DNA of 55,758 nt from Oscillospiraceae bacterium (GTDB lineage: Bacteria > Bacillota > Clostridia > Oscillospirales > Oscillospiraceae): contig SVLK01000009.1 in NCBI GenBank assembly GCA_015067975.1, positions 1-55,758 on the forward strand, read 5' to 3'. The position numbers were made by a program, and so were the translations under genes. Below, piece by piece: positions 1 through 7,658 of the stretch; positions within the stretch are counted from its first letter, which is position 1; every line of letters starts with the position of its first letter. The notes under the pieces were generated by a model. That model worked only from the letters and a program-made list of their open reading frames with translations. It did not search any database and was not told where the DNA came from.

Positions 1-129
1 AGCTATGTCATCGCCGGCTTCCTGCCCAACGTGATCATCGCTCTGCCCGTTGCCATCGTCCTGATGGTCGGCACTCTGCTGTTCATCGGCAAGAAGAACG
101 GCTCTCTCAGCAAGAAGGCTAAGGTCTAA
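1..129 (+). CDS. C-terminal end of an unidentified membrane protein (partial)
   Basis: An open frame runs in from the left edge and ends at TAA 127-129. The 42 visible residues are a hydrophobic segment (about residues 10-33) followed by a short basic tail ending in KKAKV, as expected for the last transmembrane helix and cytoplasmic tail of a transporter or other integral membrane protein. A strong terminator follows 38 bases later, so this gene ends its own transcript. Too little is visible to name the family. Confidence 0.7.
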   Translation, partial: SYVIAGFLPNVIIALPVAIVLMVGTLLFIGKKNGSLSKKAKV

Positions 130-166
130 TTTCTGACCTGTACTTTCAGACACTACTTATAAGCTA

Positions 167-202
167 CAGTCCCGGCAGTGTTTTCTGCCGGGACTGTTTT
201 TG
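167..202 (+). terminator. Rho-independent terminator
   Basis: A perfect 12-bp stem (167-178 with 185-196) with a 6-base loop is followed by a T-run from 197. It closes the transcript of the partial membrane protein gene. Confidence 0.9.
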
Positions 203-232
203 TATTATCATCCGGAATTGCCACAAATAGCT

Positions 233-260
233 TGTCAAAATCTGCGCCGTGTGCTACCAT
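233..260 (+). promoter_or_regulatory. Possible promoter of the 62-residue membrane protein gene
   Basis: TTGTCA (233-238) and TACCAT (255-260) are separated by 16 bases. The -10 box is only a fair match. The predicted leader of about 140 bases contains a small GGAGCG/CGCTCC hairpin near 288-302. Confidence 0.35.
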
Positions 261-407
261 AAATGCGGGGAAAACTTACACAAAAGGAGCGTTTCGCTCC
301 GGCGCTTTTTGTTCCTGTCTGCGCTGCGGACAGCCGATCTTGTTCCGGCAACGCGCCTCGCCCAGCCAAACAAATTTTCCGTATGCCCATGGCAGAAAGG
401 AGTATGT

Positions 408-596
408 ATGGCTGCATTTTTCCAGTCCGTCTGGAATTTTCTCTATAACGACGTGCTTTCTTCGATCATCCGAACCGATACCCCGCTGCTGATGTTTTTG
501 GACATCTTCGTGTGGCTGTTCGTGATCGTGCAGGTCTACAAGGGCGTGAAGAAAAGAAGAAACGGCGACAAAAAGGATCAGAACGGCCGCAGATGA
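408..596 (+). CDS. Small single-pass membrane protein, 62 aa
   Basis: The start is ATG 408, placed by an AAGGAG ribosome site at about 397-402; an ATG four bases upstream is in another frame. The protein has an aromatic-rich N-terminal half, one hydrophobic helix at about residues 26-45 (FLDIFVWLFVIVQVY), and a lysine/arginine-rich tail, which predicts a single membrane span with the tail in the cytoplasm. The stop codon lies in the loop of the downstream terminator hairpin, so the last codons and the terminator stem share the same bases. It has its own possible promoter and terminator and so is probably monocistronic. No family is recognised. Confidence 0.65.
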   Translation: MAAFFQSVWNFLYNDVLSSIIRTDTPLLMFLDIFVWLFVIVQVYKGVKKRRNGDKKDQNGRR

Positions 597-616
597 TGCG
601 GCCGTTCTCTTTTTTT
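581..616 (+). terminator. Rho-independent terminator overlapping a stop codon
   Basis: An 11-bp stem (581-591 with 597-607) with loop GATGA is followed by a T-rich run. The TGA stop of the preceding gene (594-596) is inside the loop. Confidence 0.9.
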
Positions 617-638
617 ACAGAGGCAACTTTTTCTCTCC

Positions 639-667
639 TTTACACCGCCGCTGCGGCGCGGTATAAT
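639..667 (+). promoter_or_regulatory. SigA-type promoter of the DUF5058/peptidase operon
   Basis: TTTACA (639-644) and a perfect TATAAT (662-667) are separated by 17 bases. Transcription would start near 674, about 45 bases before the GTG start at 721. Confidence 0.8.
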
Positions 668-720
668 AAAAGTTAACTTATTTCGCCGTTTTTTTCGGTG
701 AGAAAGAGAGGCAATCAACT

Positions 721-1443
721 GTGAATTTTACACCTAACAGTACATTTATGTACATCGTCGGCGGACTGGTGATCCTGTTCGTACTGGCGCAGTCCATCTT
801 CTTTCTGGTGCGTGCATGGCGCCGCGCCGTGGAGCTGGGCATCGACAAATCCAAGCTGAAAAAGACGGTGAAAGCCACCGCCGTGTTCACCATCGCGCCG
901 GCCATCTCCATTTTGCTGGGCGTGGTCACGCTCAGTAAGTTTCTGGGCATTCCCCTGCCGTGGATCCGTATGAGCGTCATCGGCGCGCTGACCTATGAGC
1001 TGCCCGCCGCCACCTCCACCGCCAACGCGCTGGGCATCTCCCTGTCGGAGCTGATCACCGATCCCAAGGTCTACTCCGCCATCGCATGGGTCATGACGTT
1101 GGGCATCCTGCCCAGTATCATCCTGCCCCCCATCCTCATGAAGAAGATCCAGGGCGGCATGGTGAAGCTGCGCAACAAGGACGAAAAGTGGAGCGACATC
1201 TTCATGACCTCCCTCTTCCTCGGCATGATCAGCGCCTTCCTCGGCATGGTGTTCGCCGATATCCGCAGCGGCATCACCGGCTGGATCCCCATTTTCGTGC
1301 TGCTGGTGTCCGCGCTGGCCATGGCCGTATGCGGTATTCTCATCAAGAAGTGCAGGATGCAGTGGCTGGAGACCTATGCCATGTCCATCAGCATGATCGT
1401 GGCTATGGCTTTCGCCGTGATCATCACACCCATTTTGATGTAA
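721..1443 (+). CDS. DUF5058-type integral membrane protein, 240 aa
   Basis: This is a polytopic membrane protein with hydrophobic segments at about residues 8-30, 55-75, 84-100, 122-140, 165-182, 188-208 and 218-238. Its length and its polar motif in the middle (TYELPAATSTANALG) fit the DUF5058 family of uncharacterised membrane proteins; this is recognition from memory. The start is GTG 721 behind a purine-rich AGAGAGG site. It is first in an operon: the next gene starts 13 bases after its stop and is also a membrane protein, so the two probably form one complex. The M20 and M18 peptidases that follow suggest import of peptides or acyl-amino acids. The substrate is inferred from context only. 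Confidence 0.75.
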   Translation: MNFTPNSTFMYIVGGLVILFVLAQSIFFLVRAWRRAVELGIDKSKLKKTVKATAVFTIAPAISILLGVVTLSKFLGIPLPWIRMSVIGALTYELPAATSTANALGISLSELITDPKVYSAIAWVMTLGILPSIILPPILMKKIQGGMVKLRNKDEKWSDIFMTSLFLGMISAFLGMVFADIRSGITGWIPIFVLLVSALAMAVCGILIKKCRMQWLETYAMSISMIVAMAFAVIITPILM

Positions 1444-1456
1444 GGAGGTGGCGAAT

Positions 1457-2110
1457 ATGCGTAATTATATGGATCAAACCGACCGTTACGGCAAGCTCTG
1501 GATTTGGAGCGCCGCCGTGGTGGTGCTGATGGTACCTGTCGCCATCTGTGTATATTACAACGCATGGCCCTCCCTCACCGCCGTGCTGAAGGGTCTGCTG
1601 GGCGTAGCGCCCATCTACTGGACCGTGGGCTGCATCGAAGTGCTGACCTATACCCCCATGCTGGGCGTCGGCGGCACCTATCTGGCCTTTGTCACCGGTA
1701 ACCTGACCAGTTTGAAAGCCCCCAGCGCCCTGAGCGCCATGGAAAATGCCGGTGTCAAGCCCGGCAGCGAGGAGGGCGAGGTCATCTCCACCATCGCCAT
1801 CGCCACCTGCTCCATCGTCACTACGCTGGTGATCTTGGTAGGCGTGTGTATCCTTGGCTTCATCTCCCCCATTTTGGACTCCCCCGTCATGAAGCCCGCC
1901 TTCGATAACATCCTGCCCGCCCTGTTCGGCGGTCTGGGCGTGGTGTATATCAGCAAGAATGTGAAGCTGGCCATCGCGCCGCTGGCTTTCATGATCGTGC
2001 TGTTCCTGTGTGTTCCCTCCCTCGCTTCCAGCGTGGGCGTGCTGGTACCGGTAGGCGTGCTGATCGCACTGGGCGCCGGCCGCATCCTCTATAAGAAAGG
2101 CAAGGTGTAA
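1457..2110 (+). CDS. Integral membrane partner of the DUF5058 protein, 217 aa
   Basis: The start is ATG 1457, fixed by a perfect AAGGAGGT site at 1442-1449. An in-frame GTG at 1448 lies inside that site and is rejected. The protein has about five or six hydrophobic segments (residues about 15-35, 48-70, 108-133, 150-165, 172-190, 195-212). A conserved-looking polar stretch (residues about 53-90) contains the motif TPMLGVGGTYLAF and is rich in Gly and Asn. It ends with a basic tail. The position directly after the DUF5058 gene and before a membrane-anchored M20 peptidase suggests a two-subunit permease. The function is unproven. Confidence 0.7.
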   Translation: MRNYMDQTDRYGKLWIWSAAVVVLMVPVAICVYYNAWPSLTAVLKGLLGVAPIYWTVGCIEVLTYTPMLGVGGTYLAFVTGNLTSLKAPSALSAMENAGVKPGSEEGEVISTIAIATCSIVTTLVILVGVCILGFISPILDSPVMKPAFDNILPALFGGLGVVYISKNVKLAIAPLAFMIVLFLCVPSLASSVGVLVPVGVLIALGAGRILYKKGKV

Positions 2111-2113
2111 GCC

Positions 2114-3547
2114 ATGTGGTGGATCATTCCTGTCGCCCTCGTCGTCATTTTCGTGGCTGTGCTGCTCATCCGCACGCTGCGTTTCACTCCCGCCCCTCAG
2201 CAGGAGGTGGAGATCCCCCCCATTACCCTCAATGAGGAGAAGATCGTCACCGATATGGTGGATATGATTCGCTGCAAAACCGTGTCCAACCGCGACGCAT
2301 CGCTGGTGGATTGGAACGAGTTTACCAAGTTCCAGAACCTGCTGGTGGAGCGCTTCCCCCGCGTCCACGAAGCGTGCACGCTGACCAAGCTGGGCAAGAC
2401 CGGCCTTTTGTACCACCTCAAGGGAAAGAGCGACGCTGCCCCCAGTGTGTGCATGTCCCACTACGACGTGGTACCGGTAGAAGAGGATGGCTGGGAAAAG
2501 CCCGCCTTCGCAGGCATCGTGGAAAACGGCGAGCTGTGGGGCCGCGGTACGCTGGATACCAAGGGCACGCTGTGCGGCATTATGGAAGCGCTGGAGCAGC
2601 TGCTGGGTGAAGGTTACGTGCCGGAAAACGACCTCTATCTCTCCTTCTCCGGCGAAGAGGAGATCGACGGTGACTCCTGCCGCGAGATCGTGAAATATTT
2701 GGAGCAACAGGGCGTCACCCCCGCCATGGTGGTGGATGAGGGCGGCGCCGTGGTAGACGGCGTGTTCCCCGGCGTAGCAGGCCAGTGCGCTCTCATCGGC
2801 ATCGCCGAAAAGGGCAACGTCAGCATGGACCTCAGTCTGGATTCTCAGGGCGGCCACGCCTCCACGCCCCCTCCCCATACCATTCTCGGCCAACTGAGCC
2901 AGGCGGCGGTGGATATTGAAAATCACCCCTTCCCCCGCCATCTCACCCGCCCCGTGGCGGAGATGTTCGACACACTGGGCCGCCATTCCAGCTTCCTCTA
3001 CCGCATGATTTTCGCCAATCTCTGGTGCTTTGAGCCGGTGCTGGATATGATCTGCCGCAAGAGCGGCGGTGAGCTGAACGCCATGATGCGCACCACCGTA
3101 GCCATCACCCGCATGCAGGGCAGCAAGGCCTACAACGTGCTGCCCCCCTCCGCCAGTATGGGCATCAATGTCCGCCTGATGGGCGGCGACACCATCGAGA
3201 GCGCCGTGGCCTATCTCAAGAGCGTCATCAAGAACGATCAAATCTCCATTCGCGTGGTGGACGGCGGCAACCCCTGCGCCGTCTCCGAAACCAAGTGCGA
3301 GGCGTGGGATACGCTGCAGCTGGCCATCCGCCAGACGTGGCCCGAGGCGCTGGTGTCGCCCTATTTGATGATGGCCGGCAGCGACTCGCGCAATTACTGT
3401 GCCATCAGCCGCCACGTCTACCGATTCAGCGCCATGCACCTGAGCAAGGCCCAGCGCGCCATGATTCACGGCCACAATGAGCGTGTACCGGTAGAAACGC
3501 TGGTGCGCACGGTGGAATTCTATGTGCGTCTGCTGCAGAAACTGTAA
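2114..3547 (+). CDS. Membrane-anchored M20 family metallopeptidase (PM20D1-like), 477 aa
   Basis: A zinc-dependent amidohydrolase or carboxypeptidase of family M20. The metal ligands are visible: His116 (MSHYDVVPV), bridging Asp148 (GRGTLDTKG), Glu181-Glu182 (FSGEEE), Asp208 (VVDEGG) and a late His in MIHGHNERVP. Residues 3-20 form an N-terminal anchor, an arrangement also seen in the PM20D1 group, which makes or cleaves N-acyl amino acids. The dimerisation-domain motif QGGHAS is present. It begins three bases after the upstream membrane protein gene and is followed by an M18 aminopeptidase. The operon therefore probably imports and hydrolyses peptides or acyl-amino acids. The exact substrate cannot be read from the sequence. 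Confidence 0.88.
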   Translation: MWWIIPVALVVIFVAVLLIRTLRFTPAPQQEVEIPPITLNEEKIVTDMVDMIRCKTVSNRDASLVDWNEFTKFQNLLVERFPRVHEACTLTKLGKTGLLYHLKGKSDAAPSVCMSHYDVVPVEEDGWEKPAFAGIVENGELWGRGTLDTKGTLCGIMEALEQLLGEGYVPENDLYLSFSGEEEIDGDSCREIVKYLEQQGVTPAMVVDEGGAVVDGVFPGVAGQCALIGIAEKGNVSMDLSLDSQGGHASTPPPHTILGQLSQAAVDIENHPFPRHLTRPVAEMFDTLGRHSSFLYRMIFANLWCFEPVLDMICRKSGGELNAMMRTTVAITRMQGSKAYNVLPPSASMGINVRLMGGDTIESAVAYLKSVIKNDQISIRVVDGGNPCAVSETKCEAWDTLQLAIRQTWPEALVSPYLMMAGSDSRNYCAISRHVYRFSAMHLSKAQRAMIHGHNERVPVETLVRTVEFYVRLLQKL

Positions 3548-3574
3548 TCGACTACGAACAAAGGAGCGATCGTT

Positions 3575-4858
3575 ATGACTTCTACGCTCAAAATGCTGGA
3601 CTTCATCTCCCGCTGTCCCAGTCCTTTCCACACGGTGAAAACCGTGGTGGATGCGCTGGAAAGTGAGGGCTATACTCGCTGGCAGCGTGGCGGCATCGTG
3701 CCGGGCGGCAAGTATTACCGCACCGTCAATGACTCGTCCATTATCGCTTTTCGCATCCCCAACGTTGCCCCCACCGGTTTTTCCATCACTGCCGCCCACA
3801 GTGACAGTCCCACCTTTAAGGTAAAAAAAGAGACACAGCGCACCGCCGCCGGACGCTACGTCCAGCTGTGCACCGAGCCTTACGGCGGTTTGCTGATGAA
3901 CACGTGGTTCGACCGCCCGCTGGGGATCGCCGGTCGGGTGCTGGTGGAAGAAAACGGCCGCGTGGTGTCCCGCCTGATCTATCCTGAGGGCGCGGCGGTG
4001 CTGATTCCCAGCGTAGCCATCCACATGGACCGCACCGCCAACGACGGCAAGAAGATCAACCCCGCTGTGGATACGCTGCCCCTGTGGGGCATGGAGGGCG
4101 GTACTTCCTTTTCCGCTCAGCTGGCCAAATGGGCCAAAACAGCGGAGGAAAACGTGCTGGACTATGACCTTTACCTCGTCTGCCGCGATGCCGGAACCGT
4201 CTGGGGCGCAGATAACGCTTTTGTCACCTCGCCGCGCTTAGATGACCTTGGCTGCGTGTTCGGCTGTCTGGAAGGCTTCCTGCACGCGAAAGAAAACAGC
4301 GCCATCAACGTGCTGTGCGTGTTCGACAACGAGGAAACCGGCAGCGAAACGAAGCAGGGCGCCGGCTCTACGCTGCTGCGCGACACGCTGCGCACCGTTG
4401 CCGAGGAGCTGCAGTGCGATTACGCAGCGCTTTTGGAGCGCAGCTACATGGTGTCGGCGGACAACGGCCATGCCCGCCATCCCAACCATCCCGAGCTCAG
4501 CGACGAGCAGAACTGCCCCTATCTCAACGGCGGCCTGGTCATCAAGTATAACGCCGCCCAGCGCTACACCACCGACGGTGTGTCTGCCGCGCTGCTGCGC
4601 ACGCTGTGCCGCAAGGCGGGCGTGCGTGTACAGAACTACGCCAACCGCTCCGATATGGCAGGCGGCAGCACCTTGGGCAGCATCGCCACCACCACCGTAC
4701 CGGTGCGCACCGTGGATATCGGCTTGGCGCAGCTGGCCATGCACTCGTGCGTGGAAACCATGGGCAGCGCCGATACCCAAGCCTTGGTCGATGCCATGAC
4801 TGCCCTCTACTCCACCGCCTTGTGCGCGGATGACGACGGCGCGCTGTACTGGGCATAA
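3575..4858 (+). CDS. apeB: M18 family aminopeptidase (aspartyl aminopeptidase type), 427 aa
   Basis: A cytosolic binuclear zinc aminopeptidase. Family motifs appear in order: AAHSDSPTFKVK with metal His75, the NTWFDRPLG substrate region near residue 110, VFDNEETGSET with the catalytic and metal glutamates near residue 250, and SADNGHARHPNHPE near residue 293. The length of 427 matches bacterial M18 enzymes. There is no signal peptide. It is the last gene of the peptidase operon, 27 bases after the M20 gene and with an AAAGGAG site, and is closed by a terminator. M18 enzymes usually remove N-terminal acidic or neutral residues, which fits a last step of peptide breakdown. Confidence 0.93.
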   Translation: MTSTLKMLDFISRCPSPFHTVKTVVDALESEGYTRWQRGGIVPGGKYYRTVNDSSIIAFRIPNVAPTGFSITAAHSDSPTFKVKKETQRTAAGRYVQLCTEPYGGLLMNTWFDRPLGIAGRVLVEENGRVVSRLIYPEGAAVLIPSVAIHMDRTANDGKKINPAVDTLPLWGMEGGTSFSAQLAKWAKTAEENVLDYDLYLVCRDAGTVWGADNAFVTSPRLDDLGCVFGCLEGFLHAKENSAINVLCVFDNEETGSETKQGAGSTLLRDTLRTVAEELQCDYAALLERSYMVSADNGHARHPNHPELSDEQNCPYLNGGLVIKYNAAQRYTTDGVSAALLRTLCRKAGVRVQNYANRSDMAGGSTLGSIATTTVPVRTVDIGLAQLAMHSCVETMGSADTQALVDAMTALYSTALCADDDGALYWA

Positions 4859-4885
4859 CGTAACATCATCTTTATTTCTTATTTT

Positions 4886-4931
4886 AAAGAGCGATTGATT
4901 GGTTATAACCCCCAATCGGTCGCTCTTTTTT
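4886..4931 (+). terminator. Rho-independent terminator after the M18 gene
   Basis: An imperfect stem (AAAGAGCGATTG.. with ..CAATCGGTCGCTCTTT) is followed by a T-run at about 4924-4932. Confidence 0.85.
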
Positions 4932-4978
4932 TGTCATTTTCTAAAAAAATAAAAATTTTTTTGCTATTTATGAGAAAT

Positions 4979-5005
4979 CTGACTTTTCAGCGCGGTATAT
5001 ATAAT
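4979..5005 (+). promoter_or_regulatory. Probable promoter of the GIY-YIG gene
   Basis: A perfect TATAAT lies at 5000-5005 in a very AT-rich stretch. The only -35-like hexamer (CTGACT at 4979-4984) is weak and 15 bases away. A tandem 12-base-like repeat (ATACATAGG.AAAAAT) lies between it and the gene. Confidence 0.45.
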
Positions 5006-5055
5006 ACATAGGGAAAAATACATAGGAAAAATATTGGCAACTTTTAGGAGGTATT

Positions 5056-6246
5056 ATGAAAAACGACTTTTACCAAGAAGAAAGGATTCATCACATCTAC
5101 ATGATTTACAATCCGTACGAGGGAAGTGCTTATATCGGGAAAACCTATAGTAGCAATCCCCGATCCCGTGTCCGTGCGCACATACGCGGAGATTGCCAAT
5201 TGACGGCTGATGACCTCAGTTGGAGAGCAATCGACCCAGATGACATCGGCTTTCGACTTTTGGAGTCTCTCCCTTGTACAGGAAGCGACGCCTATCGGCA
5301 TGTCGTTGCATGGTGCCTCTTTTTCGAAGAACAGGGTGTGCTTATGCTCAACCCTGCCGGCACAGTACAGGCCACAGAAAACCTGCACCCGCAAACAAAG
5401 GCGATATATGACAGCGTCTGCGCTCCCTTTTCTTTGGAGCAGGTGTTGACCCGTGAAGTTTTGCCGCTTCAGCCCTCTCCCGACAACATAGACTATGACA
5501 CCCTCCCCTTTCGTCATCTGAGCATCCGAGTCCCGGAAGACACTTTAGACGCCTTTAAGGAATTTTGCGCAGAGCAAAACCTAACGCAAAAAGACGCTCT
5601 TCGCCTCCTTCTTCTATCACAAGAGGATCTCTGTTGCCAAAAGCTAACTGCCTCTATCCAAAATGAATTCGCTAAAAAGGATGCCATAATTGCTGACCTT
5701 GAATCTGTCATAGGAAAAAAGCGGGCACAGATTCAGCGCACGAGGGAGCGCAGCCGTGTGATCGCCGCGACCTGCCAGCAATATGTGCGCGAAATGATTT
5801 CTCACGTACCTGCACCCACTTACCCTAAGTTAAAAGCGTTGAGCTTTAAAACTGCCAAGCGAACACTGGATTTTTCTTCGTATTTATATCCAACCACTTC
5901 AGGGTATGAGTACTTCCAGCTAGAGCATTTGGTCTATGGGCGTGGATGCGCTTCCGCTCTGTTTGCTTTAGGCCGAAACGCAGTTGGGGATAAAATTAAA
6001 CTGCGATGGTATGATAGAGATAGCTACGTTGGCACGAGATTTAAGTGGTCTTCTCGTGCTTACAAGGGATCCCCTTGGCTCGTAGGATACACAGTGGCGC
6101 CTGACGGCGCCACCGATTTAGTCGTGGCGCTTCCTTTAGGCAACGCGGAAGCAGTTGCGTGCAAAGAGGCCACCCCCCATACTGCCCCCGCTTTACATCC
6201 CAGCATTGATGAGATTATCTCTGCAGCAGAAAAAGGCGCTAAGTGA
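5056..6246 (+). CDS. GIY-YIG domain protein with RHH-like segment and coiled coil, 396 aa
   Basis: The start is ATG 5056 behind GGAGGT at 5047-5052. Residues 12-45 match a GIY-YIG nuclease core: IYMIYNP, then AYIGKT, then an Arg (RSRVRAH) in the expected helix. Residues about 154-190 (HLSIRVPEDTLDAFKEF...) look like a ribbon-helix-helix DNA-binding unit, and residues about 200-240 form a charged helical or coiled-coil stretch. The C-terminal ~150 residues are not recognised. Known GIY-YIG proteins cut DNA in repair, restriction or mobile introns; a nuclease fused to its own DNA-binding domain would suit a mobile or defence role. It sits alone, with its own promoter and a shared terminator, at the left end of the accessory island. 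Confidence 0.65.
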   Translation: MKNDFYQEERIHHIYMIYNPYEGSAYIGKTYSSNPRSRVRAHIRGDCQLTADDLSWRAIDPDDIGFRLLESLPCTGSDAYRHVVAWCLFFEEQGVLMLNPAGTVQATENLHPQTKAIYDSVCAPFSLEQVLTREVLPLQPSPDNIDYDTLPFRHLSIRVPEDTLDAFKEFCAEQNLTQKDALRLLLLSQEDLCCQKLTASIQNEFAKKDAIIADLESVIGKKRAQIQRTRERSRVIAATCQQYVREMISHVPAPTYPKLKALSFKTAKRTLDFSSYLYPTTSGYEYFQLEHLVYGRGCASALFALGRNAVGDKIKLRWYDRDSYVGTRFKWSSRAYKGSPWLVGYTVAPDGATDLVVALPLGNAEAVACKEATPHTAPALHPSIDEIISAAEKGAK

Positions 6247-6333
6247 TGTGCGCGCAGTTCGAATCAGATAAAGCATTGAGCACTACAATGCAAAGGTTCC
6301 TATGTCACTCACGAAATGCGGTAAGAAATAAGC

Positions 6334-6376
6334 AAAACCTCCGCTATCTGTTGTGGTGCAGATAGCGGAGGTTTTT
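6334..6376. terminator. Bidirectional terminator between convergent genes
   Basis: A 15-bp stem (about 6336-6350 with 6359-6373, loop TTGTGGTG) is flanked by an A-run on the left and a T-run on the right. It can serve both the GIY-YIG gene and the toxin-antitoxin operon. Confidence 0.9.
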
Positions 6377-6392
6377 AACGCGTCTTACAATA

Positions 6393-6770
6393 TCAAATCC
6401 GATGCTCTCGTACCCAGTTTAGTAACTGCTCATAGCCCATACTACCATCAGCAACGGAAAGGCCAATGTGAACAAGCTCTTCATCACTGCATTCCAATCG
6501 GATACCGTTGACCTCCAGGAATGTCAGCATAATATAAACACCGATACGCTTATTGCCATCAACAAAAGCGTGATTAGAGATCAACGTATAGCCAAGGCGT
6601 GCACCTTTCTCCTCTTTTGTCGGATAAAATTCCTGTCCGCCAAAACTTGAAAAAGCAGCCTCCAGCGCAGACTCTAAAAGGCCTTCATCACGAACTCCGA
6701 TACTTCCGCCGGTTTCTTCGGCGATTAGCTGGTGGAGCAGCAATACTTTGTCCTTTGAAAATTTAATCAT
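6393..6770 (-). CDS. doc: Doc-type Fic toxin (death-on-curing family), 125 aa
   Basis: Toxin half of a type II toxin-antitoxin pair. The Fic signature HAFVDGNKR is at about residues 66-74, with His and Lys/Arg in place, and the N-terminal region (LLHQLIAEETGG) is typical of Doc. Doc proteins of phage P1 type phosphorylate elongation factor Tu and block translation; other Fic proteins transfer AMP. The NKR form of the motif is the Doc version. Its ATG overlaps the antitoxin stop by 4 bases (ATGA), so translation is coupled. Length is normal for Doc and nothing appears broken. Confidence 0.92.
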   Translation of the reverse strand: MIKFSKDKVLLLHQLIAEETGGSIGVRDEGLLESALEAAFSSFGGQEFYPTKEEKGARLGYTLISNHAFVDGNKRIGVYIMLTFLEVNGIRLECSDEELVHIGLSVADGSMGYEQLLNWVREHRI

Positions 6771-7009
6771 TTTGCTAACTCCAAAAATGCTTTCTTATGC
6801 TTTTTCAAAATTCGAGAAGCAACAAAATCAATCTTCTCATCCTCCGTCATGTCAATGATGGGAGAGTTCTCCATATCAATCAGGAGATAACGAGGACGGT
6901 TATTTTTAAAAAGAATGGCTTGACCATGTTTCTCCGCAATTCTCGTTACGCGCGAAAAGTTCTGGTTTGCTTCTGTAACCGAAACAATGGTATTGGTATC
7001 AATGTTCAT
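6767..7009 (-). CDS. phd: Phd/YefM-type antitoxin, 80 aa
   Basis: Antitoxin partner of the Doc toxin just downstream. The N-terminal part (TIVSVTEANQNFSRVTRIAEKHGQ) is the Phd/YefM dimerising DNA-binding fold, and the acidic or charged C-terminal part would wrap the toxin. The start is ATG 7009: a strong promoter lies at 7032-7060, so a longer reading from 7060 would begin inside the promoter and is rejected. Proteins of this family bind operators near their own promoter and repress it together with the toxin. Confidence 0.92.
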   Translation of the reverse strand: MNIDTNTIVSVTEANQNFSRVTRIAEKHGQAILFKNNRPRYLLIDMENSPIIDMTEDEKIDFVASRILKKHKKAFLELAK

Positions 7010-7031
7010 ATTCACACCCTCTTTCACCCAT

Positions 7032-7060
7032 ATTATACACATAAGGTAGGTAAAAAACAA
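7032..7060 (-). promoter_or_regulatory. Promoter of the phd-doc operon
   Basis: Read on the minus strand: TTGTTT (7060-7055), 17-base spacer, TATAAT (7037-7032), with TG just upstream of the -10 box. Transcription would start near 7025, leaving a short leader of about 16 bases. Confidence 0.85.
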
Positions 7061-7151
7061 CCTATAATTAAATGGTTTTTACATTCTTTTGTTTTAGCGG
7101 CCGCATATTTCCCAACTCAGCGAGGTTATGTTGAACTATCGATGCAAATTA

Positions 7152-7658
7152 TTAAGTATTACCCCCGCATAGTAAATCTAATTTCTCTCGAATTCCCTTT
7201 CCGTCGCACTGCTTTCCCTGCACACCCAACAACCACCAAATAGCAGTCTCCAAACTGTTCAGCAATTCGGGAGGCTCACCGGAGCACAGTTCGTGATTTT
7301 TATCAAAACGGTTGGCAAACAAGATCTCCCGAACCTCTTTCGAGCACTTGAGAATCTGCAGCAGCTGAAAAAATGTGTGGTCCTCTTCGCAGGTTTCGTC
7401 CAAAAGGTATTGGATGATATCCTCCAACCATTGCCAGCTTCGTGCCTGCTGTTCTTTGCTGCTAACTTTTTTTCCCGCTACCGTCACTAATGCAAACAGC
7501 AGCTGTGATGCCAGATGCTCTGCCTGTTCTTTCTCCGACTTTTCTTTCATGTGCTGGGACAGAACATCCACCAGTTGGATGTTCTGTCCCAGGCAAATAG
7601 CCCGCAGGGTTTCAATGGTCGCATTTACCTTAGTGATGTAAGTACGCTCATCCAGCAT
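7152..7658 (-). CDS. Unknown helical protein encoded after the ClpX-like gene, 168 aa
   Basis: Third gene of the HTH-DUF3883/ClpX-like operon. The chosen start, ATG 7658, lies inside the last codons of the ClpX-like gene (11-base overlap), which implies coupled translation; an in-frame start at 7688 would lengthen the overlap. The protein is mostly predicted helix, rich in Glu, Lys, Gln and Leu, with no signal peptide, membrane span or metal motif that I can see. I recognise no family. Tight linkage to an unfoldase makes an adaptor or regulator of it a reasonable guess, nothing more. Confidence 0.7.
   Translation of the reverse strand: MLDERTYITKVNATIETLRAICLGQNIQLVDVLSQHMKEKSEKEQAEHLASQLLFALVTVAGKKVSSKEQQARSWQWLEDIIQYLLDETCEEDHTFFQLLQILKCSKEVREILFANRFDKNHELCSGEPPELLNSLETAIWWLLGVQGKQCDGKGIREKLDLLCGGNT

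Noticed and set aside
1424-4024. An 866-codon open frame on the minus strand, opposite the membrane/M20/M18 genes
   Set aside because: Its product is His/Gly/Ala-rich with no domain, it has no ribosome site, and it lies opposite three well-supported genes. High GC at codon position 3 makes such antisense frames.
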